Shown in pieces: positions 58,483-64,000 of a DNA stretch of 64,000 nt (position 1 is its first letter; each line of letters opens with the position of its first letter). The notes below the pieces were generated by a model. That model did no database searches, had not been told where the DNA came from, and worked only from the letters and a program-made list of their open reading frames with translations. The position numbers were made by a program, and so were the translations under genes. The DNA comes from a virus: positions 170,009 through 234,008 of the IMG/VR virus record IMGVR_UViG_3300033153_007973. One strand, written 5' to 3'.

Positions 58483-59082
58483 CTAACGTATAAATAGCGG
58501 CCGTTCGACCGCTTTACTTATCAATTCTAGATTTCTCACAAATGCTGATGCTATTGCCTTCTTGTATTCCTTCTTGCGATCAGCATCACCTCTTAGTATT
58601 GCTGCTGGATGATAAATGGGCATGATATCAATATTAAATCCATCAGAAACTGTTAGTGTTGAAATTTTACCATTGACTTCTCCGATTCTGACCTGGGCTA
58701 GTCCAATCTTTTCCTTTTGGGTTAGTGCCCAGTAAGCAGTAGCACCAACAGATATAATCATCTTTGGTCTGATCTTCTGAATCTCTTGGATGAGGATTTC
58801 TGCATCCTCACTGATTTCTTTCTCAGTGGGACGTCTTGTTCTTCCTCTGTCATCAGTGGGAAAGAACTTCACGACATTTGTCATGATATAATCGCCTTCC
58901 TCTATGCCAGCCCATTGTAGTATCTGCTGGAGTAACTGTCCTGATTTGCCAGCAAATGGTATTGGTACTGATACTGATTCCATGCCAGGACTCTTTAGGA
59001 CATGACCTATCTCATCTTTCCCAGGGCCTTCGCCGACTATCATAATTGGTGCTAGGATCGAGCCTCTTGAATAACAGTTCAT
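58483..59082 (-). CDS. Family 4-like uracil-DNA glycosylase without Fe-S cysteines
   Basis: The start behind CGAGGAGAG is chosen. The upstream in-frame ATG at 59136 would put the hairpin element in coding and is rejected. The 199-residue protein has M-I-V-G-E-G-P-G-K-D-E near residue 15, T-N-V-V-K-F-F-P near 75 and I-Y-H-P-A-A-I near 160, the three family 4/5 motifs. The Cys residues that hold the 4Fe-4S cluster in family 4 are missing (K-F-F-P where K-C-R-P is usual). It may excise uracil or be a processivity or decoy form. It is under the 59106-59133 element. Confidence 0.7.
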   Translation of the reverse strand: MNCYSRGSILAPIMIVGEGPGKDEIGHVLKSPGMESVSVPIPFAGKSGQLLQQILQWAGIEEGDYIMTNVVKFFPTDDRGRTRRPTEKEISEDAEILIQEIQKIRPKMIISVGATAYWALTQKEKIGLAQVRIGEVNGKISTLTVSDGFNIDIMPIYHPAAILRGDADRKKEYKKAIASAFVRNLELISKAVERPLFIR

Positions 59083-59105
59083 TGTCTCTCCTCGAATCTT
59101 TTTTA

Positions 59106-59133
59106 GCGGGGACAGGTTTTGACCCCCTTTAAG
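59106..59133 (-). promoter_or_regulatory. Repeated 28-nt hairpin element, copy 2
   Basis: The RNA-sense sequence is CUUAAAGGGGGU followed by CAAAACCUGUCCCCGC. GGGGG pairs with UCCCC around an AAAACC loop. It contains the stop codon of the preceding 71-residue gene and sits 24 bases before the ATG of the UDG-like gene, with GGAG in between. Copy 1 is at 48214-48241 and differs at five positions outside the stem-loop core. It probably binds a regulator of translation. Confidence 0.6.
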
Positions 59134-59344
59134 CATCGAATATGATCTCTTTGAGCTTACATGTATGATCGAGTGTCTTAAGTTTACGTATTAATACATT
59201 GATTTTGAGTGCTAGTGCTGCAAGCGTACCTGACACATGATGCAAGAGTTTGTTTCCGCAGTCATATTCATCTTGAAGATCTACATAGTTTAAGTATGCG
59301 ATCTTGAGTCTCCACTTCCAGAATGCTATGCGCATTTTTCGCAT
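59129..59344 (-). CDS. Small hypothetical protein (71 aa)
   Basis: The start behind AAGGAGATCAGAG is chosen. The protein is aromatic and basic at the N-terminus (R-I-A-F-W-K-W-R-L-K-I-A-Y) with a hydrophobic central helix (G-T-L-A-A-L-A-L-K-I-N-V-L-I). It overlaps the previous gene by 19 bases, and its stop codon lies within the second hairpin element. Function unknown. Confidence 0.5.
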   Translation of the reverse strand: MRKMRIAFWKWRLKIAYLNYVDLQDEYDCGNKLLHHVSGTLAALALKINVLIRKLKTLDHTCKLKEIIFDA

Positions 59345-59523
59345 ACTCTGATCTCCTTCACGATCTCCCATCCTTTAGTGGTAATAGAAGCACCATTTCT
59401 ATCGGTGATGAGATTGCCATGCCTGTCTTTAGGCTGATATTCCTTATCTCGTTTCTCGGTGACGATCAGAGAACCTTTCTCTCCTAAATCAGTTGTTCGT
59501 CCACATCTTCCACAGTTAAACAT
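59326..59523 (-). CDS. Small zinc-ribbon protein (65 aa)
   Basis: C-G-R-C near residue 4 and C-E-K-C near residue 61 form a four-Cys zinc ribbon, with a basic linker (K-D-R-H-G-N-L-I-T-D-R-N-G-A-S). It is a very small protein, probably nucleic-acid binding. It overlaps the next gene by 19 bases. Function unknown. Confidence 0.55.
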   Translation of the reverse strand: MFNCGRCGRTTDLGEKGSLIVTEKRDKEYQPKDRHGNLITDRNGASITTKGWEIVKEIRVCEKCA

Positions 59524-59537
59524 ATTTCCTCCTAGTA

Positions 59538-59987
59538 TTATGTATAATTGCTATTCTCTTTACAGATATGGTCTGCCGTACCTGCATTTATATTATATGT
59601 TTCATAGCAGAATTGACATGTTCTCCATCCACATGAGTATGCCCATTCTTCGACAGCATCTTTTGCTTCTTTCAGACCAGTATTATAGAATTCTCTATGT
59701 TTTTTGATGGCCTGGATTTTTTTGCCCTGGATAAACAATTCATGCCATTCTTTGTCTGCTTCATCTCTTTCTAGTTCACCTTTGAGGAGGCCTCCAACAT
59801 GTGCTATCGATGGTAAGGCTGTTAGTCTACTTGTTAGTGATACAATACAACAGTTGTGTCCATCCCACCATTGGCATTGTTCCTCGTGACAGGTTGTAAA
59901 TACGGGAGTATCATACGATGGATCATTTGGAGTTGGTCTAGACTTTACGAATGATAATGGACAGATCTTATATTTTGGATCTTTCAT
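59538..59987 (-). CDS. Cys-cluster protein with an L7/L12 C-terminal-domain-like motif (149 aa)
   Basis: The protein has an N-terminal C-P-L-S then C-H-E-E-Q-C-x-x-W and C-C pattern (about 9-48) and a C-terminal C-G-W-R-T-C-Q-F-C near 120. In between is G-K-K-I-Q-A-I-K-K-H-R-E-F-Y-N-T-G-L-K-E-A-K-D-A-V-E, which matches the helix pair of the ribosomal protein L7/L12 C-terminal domain. Free-standing L7/L12-like domains occur in phage and bacterial proteins of unknown role. It could contact translation factors; this is inference. Confidence 0.55.
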   Translation of the reverse strand: MKDPKYKICPLSFVKSRPTPNDPSYDTPVFTTCHEEQCQWWDGHNCCIVSLTSRLTALPSIAHVGGLLKGELERDEADKEWHELFIQGKKIQAIKKHREFYNTGLKEAKDAVEEWAYSCGWRTCQFCYETYNINAGTADHICKENSNYT

Positions 59988-59988
59988 G

Positions 59989-60183
59989 TTAGTCCTTTGA
60001 CATTAGTTTCTTTTCGATCTGTCGTGCGAACTCCTTTGTGATTCTTAGCTTGGGACTACCCTGTTGTCCTTTCAGTGTACGCTTAATCTTTCCGTTGTGG
60101 ATCTCGAGTGACATTCTGATTCCAACACCGGCAAGTATTTTAACTTTGTTTCCTTCGACGATCGCTTTTCTTATTCCTAACAT
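59989..60183 (-). CDS. Small basic protein (64 aa)
   Basis: The ATG six bases behind GGAGG is chosen over one at 60189. The protein is basic with alternating hydrophobic residues (I-V-E-G-N-K-V-K-I-L-A-G-V-G-I-R) and R-T-L-K-G, suggesting a small beta-barrel or nucleic-acid-binding fold. It overlaps the previous gene by 44 bases in another frame. Function unknown. Confidence 0.5.
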   Translation of the reverse strand: MLGIRKAIVEGNKVKILAGVGIRMSLEIHNGKIKRTLKGQQGSPKLRITKEFARQIEKKLMSKD

Positions 60184-60409
60184 TATCATCCTCCCAGCAG
60201 CAGCTTGTGGATCCTACCTTCCTAGAGAGGATCCTCCTAGTTTCTGATGCTTTCCTTGCTTTCTCCTTGTCGTTATCGTTCTTCCTAGGTATGAGTTTTC
60301 GCAATGGGAATGCAAGTCGGAATATTTCATACAAGCTTCTCATTATTGGATATACAATAATGATAAGTACAGCAAATGCTGATATAATAATCGCAATGGT
60401 CTTGACCAT
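60140..60409 (-). CDS. Small membrane protein (89 aa)
   Basis: The ATG overlaps the previous stop (TAATG). Residues 4-25 form one strongly hydrophobic helix (I-A-I-I-I-S-A-F-A-V-L-I-I-I-V-Y). A basic, Arg/Lys-rich cytoplasmic tail of about 55 residues follows, with C-C near 70. The tail overlaps the next gene. It could be a holin-like or membrane-localising protein, but one helix alone does not prove that. Confidence 0.5.
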   Translation of the reverse strand: MVKTIAIIISAFAVLIIIVYPIMRSLYEIFRLAFPLRKLIPRKNDNDKEKARKASETRRILSRKVGSTSCCWEDDNVRNKKSDRRRKQS

Positions 60410-61212
60410 TATTGTGAACACTCCAGTTCAATGTCGTATGGACATTCTCTATGTACTTTTGTGCGCGTTATTTCTGCATACTTACAGAGCTTTGCGTAAC
60501 AAGGAATGTTTCTCTCTCTTGCTTTGGGAGCGAGTACTCTTTTTATGCAGGGTGATGCGTATGTATGTAAATTCTTCACTCTCCATAGTGTATCGAGTGA
60601 TGATCCAAGCAGACCCATTGATGCTTCAAGTGTGTCTGGATTTGTTATTCCCTTAGCTATTGGAATAGTCACATTAATCTCTGATAGTTGAATGCCTGAG
60701 CTTTCTAGTGTTTTCTGCATTTCTGTTATCATATCTAGTGTAACTAGTTCATCCAGAATTAGATTAATAGTTATAGTAACAGTAGGCGAGATCTTGCCCA
60801 GTGTTATCTTTGGGAGTCTTATCATTTCGCTAGACTGTACTGATAGAAATAGGTCGCCAAAGTTCACACAGTTCTTAATCAGTGTAGCTAATGTGTTTCC
60901 ATATTCTGCTGCTGTATTGTATAGTGCAATTACTCCGAGTTTTATAAGCTTATCTGCGACCTGTTTGTCTAGGATTTGTAGCTGATGATCGAGTAGGTCT
61001 ATTGCTTGTCTGTTATGTGGAATAGATAAGAGTAATGTTCCATGTTCTTTTACGTACATTCGGATTATGTTTGCTGTATAAGATAGTTCATCTTCCATAC
61101 TTATATTCTTGTCCCAGTCTGCGCCGAATCTGCGTTTAAGGTAACAGAAACTACAGTTTGCTTCACACTTGCCTGGAACATTTAGGACTAGGCAATCGAT
61201 TTCTTTGTTCAT
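60409..61212 (-). CDS. Radical SAM protein with a C-terminal Cys cluster
   Basis: The 267-residue protein has the cluster motif C-E-A-N-C-S-F-C-Y near residue 16. A C-terminal set of Cys follows: S-P-C-I-K near 220, C-Y-A-K-L-C near 237, C-P-Y near 256 and E-C at the end. This looks like an auxiliary Fe-S or SPASM-type region, although spacing differs from the standard. Such enzymes modify peptides or nucleotides. It overlaps a 85-residue membrane protein upstream and a membrane protein downstream by a few bases. Confidence 0.7.
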   Translation of the reverse strand: MNKEIDCLVLNVPGKCEANCSFCYLKRRFGADWDKNISMEDELSYTANIIRMYVKEHGTLLLSIPHNRQAIDLLDHQLQILDKQVADKLIKLGVIALYNTAAEYGNTLATLIKNCVNFGDLFLSVQSSEMIRLPKITLGKISPTVTITINLILDELVTLDMITEMQKTLESSGIQLSEINVTIPIAKGITNPDTLEASMGLLGSSLDTLWRVKNLHTYASPCIKRVLAPKARERNIPCYAKLCKYAEITRTKVHRECPYDIELECSQ

Positions 61213-61466
61213 GGTACTATCCTTGTTTGTTGATATCCAACAACGAATGTGCTTGCTGCTGATGTTATTGCTCCTAGGATATCAAACATAATGTTATCCT
61301 CGTTGCCATCTTGTGATCCATATTTTCTTCTGCAGATTGCATTTACAAGTATTCCACCTTCTAGAACTACATTGACCTTTCTTGGAAGGATTTCGAACTT
61401 TGCCTTCGGGAAGACATATAATAGTCCTGCAGTAATACCTGTTAAGACCAGGGATACACTAATCAT
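61209..61466 (-). CDS. Small membrane protein (85 aa)
   Basis: There are two hydrophobic segments: S-V-S-L-V-L-T-G-I-T-A-G-L-L-Y at the N-terminus and I-L-G-A-I-T-S-A-A-S-T-F-V-V-G near the C-terminus, with a short soluble loop that contains a Cys. It overlaps the radical SAM start by 4 bases and the upstream gene by 4 bases. Function unknown. It may belong with the radical SAM protein. Confidence 0.5.
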   Translation of the reverse strand: MISVSLVLTGITAGLLYVFPKAKFEILPRKVNVVLEGGILVNAICRRKYGSQDGNEDNIMFDILGAITSAASTFVVGYQQTRIVP

Positions 61467-62233
61467 TCTTTTCTGTCCCCTGGAAGATGAGCAGGCATGT
61501 CCTTAGATATCTTAGGTGCTGTTTCTTTACAGCACTCAGGAGTTGGGTCGAACAGGGAATCGAGGCCAACTTTCCTTCTTTCTTCATCAACACCTTTTGG
61601 ATCAAACATTTCTCCTTCTAGTCTGGATTCCATATCTTTCTTAATAACTAAGCCGAAGTAGTTTCTTAGAGCGAAGAGGAACGATAATTGATATGGATTA
61701 ATCACACAAACCAACTTCCAGAATTGATTCTGTATCGTCTCAGATCGTGATGGTGATGGTGATTTTGATTCATCATCATCATTATCGGTTGTTTCTTGTG
61801 TTGTTGACAGATACGATAGAAGCGTCATGTTTGCAAGACACATGTCTGCTCTTCCCTCTCTTAATAGTCCACTGCGGGGAAAGCGGGAAGTGTGGTTTCC
61901 CATAGTTGCAATTTTCTTTGTGTCTTTATTTGCGAGGAATCCTCTGAGAAACAATGGACAAAACCTGCATTCCATCTCTTCCTCATTAATAACCTTACCT
62001 ACCATCTTACAGAAGATACCATTATCGATATCATCTTCATTGTTACTTGATTTCCGCTTGGAATCTTTCTTTATTCCATCAGAAACAATAGCAGTCATAC
62101 TCTTCTCATCTGCGACCCATTGTGAAACAGTGTTAGCAATCCATTCTGCTAGTGCATGTGCTTCCTCTACTACATTGTCAACAAGCGTTTTGTCCAATGA
62201 ATGTCTATCGTTTTTCTTTGTTTCGTCTGGCAT
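61463..62233 (-). CDS. Hypothetical protein (256 aa)
   Basis: I do not recognise this protein. It is acidic and rich in Lys, Asp and Ser. Cys pairs occur near residue 88 (M-E-C-R-F-C-P) and 236 (P-E-C-C), a poly-acidic run near 150 (D-N-D-D-D-E) and a hydrophobic segment near 175 (F-W-K-L-V-C-V-I-N-P). It lies one base after the AAA+ gene and overlaps the 85-residue membrane protein by 4 bases. Function unknown. Confidence 0.55.
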   Translation of the reverse strand: MPDETKKNDRHSLDKTLVDNVVEEAHALAEWIANTVSQWVADEKSMTAIVSDGIKKDSKRKSSNNEDDIDNGIFCKMVGKVINEEEMECRFCPLFLRGFLANKDTKKIATMGNHTSRFPRSGLLREGRADMCLANMTLLSYLSTTQETTDNDDDESKSPSPSRSETIQNQFWKLVCVINPYQLSFLFALRNYFGLVIKKDMESRLEGEMFDPKGVDEERRKVGLDSLFDPTPECCKETAPKISKDMPAHLPGDRKE

Positions 62234-64000
62234 CTACTTCTCCTTTTTAGCTACTAGCTTGTCATTCTCTATCTTGAGGAATACTGTTGTTCCCGTTGGT
62301 AGTCCTTCTTTTATGATCTCATTCGCGATTTGGTCTGTAACCTCAGTTTCGATAATCCTCTTGACCTCTCGAGCACCATAGAGTTCGACCTTTTCGTTAT
62401 CCTTAACTCTTTTCATCATATGATCAATAACTCCATCCTTGATGCTGATCTTATATGAGGAAAACTCTCCGAGATGGTTTAGTTGATATTGTAGGATTCT
62501 CTTGAGAGGTTTATCAGATAGAGATTTGAAGTATACGATCATATTAAGTCTGTTAATAAACTCTGGGCTCATAAACCCCTTGATTTCATCACTGACCTTT
62601 TCTTTGGATGATTCGTCCTTGCTTTTACCAAAACCCATTCCATATTTAATGCTTCGCTTTGTGCCTAGATTACTGGTCATAATAATGATACAGTGTCTGA
62701 ATGTTACCTCTCTATCTCTGCTATCGGTTAGTCTTCCATCTTCAAGTACTTGAAGTAAAGCGTTCAGGATATCTGGATGTGCCTTCTCGATCTCATCAAG
62801 TAGTAAGACACAATGAGGTCTATTATATACCTTATTAGTGAGCTGTCCTCCCTTATCGAAGCCAATATATCCGGGAGGTGCTCCAATCAGTTTGCTTACA
62901 CTGTGTCTTTCCATGTATTCAGACATATCGAATCTGACCAGTGACTTATCGCTGCCAAACATTAGCTCTGCAATCTGAGTGGCAAGCCATGTTTTTCCAA
63001 CACCAGTTGGTCCCACAAATAGGAAACTTGCAGGTCTTTGGGGATCACTTAAGCCAAGACTCTTTCTTTTGATGGCTTTACAGATCGATGATATAGCATC
63101 ATCTTGACCATAAACTTTCTCTTTCACATAAGGTTCCAACATTTGCAGTAATTTAACAGAGTCTGCAGTAATTGCTGCAAGTGGGACATTCGGAGAGATA
63201 TCAGCAACAATTCTTAATGTATCACTGACTTCCTCTCTATTAATGTCAGCAGTATCAGCAACTAGCATTGCTTTTGCTAGGCTCTCGTTTCCACTTGCTT
63301 CAATCAGCTTCTTCAGAAGGGGAATATTTCCGTCCCGGATTTCCTTCTCGATATCAGTCTCAAGAAAGCTTGAGTCCTTTGTAATCTTTACTCTCTTGGT
63401 TGCACATGTGATTTCCATCAGAGTTAATGTTTTTGTTGGTTGGCTTGCTTCACTATGGAACTTAGTTGATACGTCAACTGCATAATCGAGTACATCATCA
63501 GCGATCTTACAGTTAAAATCATACTCAAACTTCTTAGCCTTGATATGCATGATTTTCTTTGTCTCTTCATCAGAAGGTTCAGACACACGGATCACCACCG
63601 CACTCTTCTTTAGCTCTTTGGATGTATCCACAATAGCCGAATATTCACTTTCGTCACATGTAACAAGGACTCTGTTGTGCTTACGCATTGTATTAATCTG
63701 TTGAGCATGTTGCTTACCAGCACCATCAAACACACCTATTGCTCTGGACTGTTCTGCAGATCCAGGCAGTTGTAGGCCTTGAATTGTGTTAGTCGGTATG
63801 TTAGGTTGGATCATTTGCATTTGTCCCTGAGCTAACTCAACTGGTGGTTGAAGATACTTACTTGTATCAAGGAGTACCATTCCGTTTAATTGAGGAATAG
63901 CATTGAATGCAAGTAGTCGTGCGAGTCCTTTTACAACAGAGGTCTTACCGACACCAGTTTTACCAATAACAAATGGAACTCTGTTCTTTCTAGCTATGCA
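62234..64000 (-). CDS. ClpA/ClpB-like AAA+ ATPase (N-terminal part outside window)
   Basis: The frame is open through the right edge, so about 589 C-terminal residues are seen; an internal ATG at 63880 is not the start. Visible first-ATPase residues include Walker A G-K-T-G-V-G-K-T-S near the edge, but its Walker B position reads G-V-F-D-G-A-G-K-Q, without the catalytic Glu. The second ATPase is canonical: G-P-T-G-V-G-K-T, then F-D-M-S-E-Y-M and L-L-L-D-E-I-E-K-A-H, with T-S-N-L-G. It would unfold or remodel proteins. No ClpP gene is seen here. Confidence 0.85.
   Translation of the reverse strand, partial: CIARKNRVPFVIGKTGVGKTSVVKGLARLLAFNAIPQLNGMVLLDTSKYLQPPVELAQGQMQMIQPNIPTNTIQGLQLPGSAEQSRAIGVFDGAGKQHAQQINTMRKHNRVLVTCDESEYSAIVDTSKELKKSAVVIRVSEPSDEETKKIMHIKAKKFEYDFNCKIADDVLDYAVDVSTKFHSEASQPTKTLTLMEITCATKRVKITKDSSFLETDIEKEIRDGNIPLLKKLIEASGNESLAKAMLVADTADINREEVSDTLRIVADISPNVPLAAITADSVKLLQMLEPYVKEKVYGQDDAISSICKAIKRKSLGLSDPQRPASFLFVGPTGVGKTWLATQIAELMFGSDKSLVRFDMSEYMERHSVSKLIGAPPGYIGFDKGGQLTNKVYNRPHCVLLLDEIEKAHPDILNALLQVLEDGRLTDSRDREVTFRHCIIIMTSNLGTKRSIKYGMGFGKSKDESSKEKVSDEIKGFMSPEFINRLNMIVYFKSLSDKPLKRILQYQLNHLGEFSSYKISIKDGVIDHMMKRVKDNEKVELYGAREVKRIIETEVTDQIANEIIKEGLPTGTTVFLKIENDKLVAKKEK

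Noticed and set aside
59083-59136. Upstream ATG (59136) for the UDG-like protein
   Set aside because: It would translate the hairpin element and lacks a ribosome site; the ATG at 59082 has CGAGGAGAG.
1-64000. CRISPR arrays, insertion sequences, integrase and attachment sites
   Set aside because: No regularly spaced direct repeats, transposase or integrase motifs or terminal repeats were found by eye; the only mobile element seen is the intein with its nested endonuclease.

Overview
The window is part of the genome of a large tailed bacteriophage. The evidence is dense, mostly co-directional and often overlapping genes, strong Shine-Dalgarno sites, a virus-type replication set, an endolysin with a lytic transglycosylase, and tail-type proteins at the left edge. 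It has about 85 supportable genes, uses the standard code, and shows no rRNA, insertion sequence, CRISPR array or integrase. A class III (anaerobic) ribonucleotide reductase and several radical-SAM proteins suggest a host that grows without oxygen at least some of the time. The host cannot be named from the sequence.

Layout. Positions 1-958 (+) hold the end of an NHL beta-propeller protein and a DUF4376-like protein, probably tail or fibre components. Positions 1037-11118 (+) form one tightly packed glycan operon: seven glycosyltransferase-like proteins, a polysaccharide pyruvyl transferase-like protein, a B12-type radical SAM enzyme, two methyltransferase-like proteins, a hexapeptide acyltransferase, a small membrane protein and a degenerate nucleotidylyltransferase-like protein. 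A 648-residue protein of unknown role (11118-13064) follows and meets the minus-strand genes convergently. Everything from 13027 to 64000 is on the minus strand. From right to left it contains a Clp-type AAA+ protein, a radical SAM protein, small Cys-cluster proteins, a UDG-like protein and SSB. Next come a Ycf46-like AAA+ ATPase with DUF1257- and DUF2997-like partners, a RecA-core ATPase, nucleases, an SbcC/Rad50-like ATPase, a Cas4/RecB-like nuclease and family B DNA polymerase. Then follow a vWA protein, the lysis genes, a sliding clamp, an SF2 helicase, a clamp loader and RecA. The left end of this strand carries NrdD/NrdG, a Rad52-like annealing protein, an intein-containing SF2/SNF2-like helicase, a primase-helicase, a RuvC-like resolvase and a two-domain glycosyltransferase.

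Together the minus-strand genes supply nearly a complete replisome (polymerase, clamp, loader, primase-helicase, SSB), recombination and repair (RecA, annealing protein, SbcC-like, UvsW-like, RuvC-like, Cas4-like), dNTP supply and lysis. The plus-strand operon would decorate the virion or remodel the host surface.

The most unusual feature is in the helicase gene. An intein splits its Walker B motif, and inside that intein, in a different reading frame, lies a complete endonuclease gene of the Vsr-like/EDxHD type with its own Shine-Dalgarno sequence. Other notable items are a phage-borne Ycf46-DUF1257-DUF2997 gene set, two near-identical 28-nt hairpins in front of unrelated genes, a predicted H-type pseudoknot leader behind a consensus promoter, and a second case of a gene nested out of frame in the tail of a glycosyltransferase.
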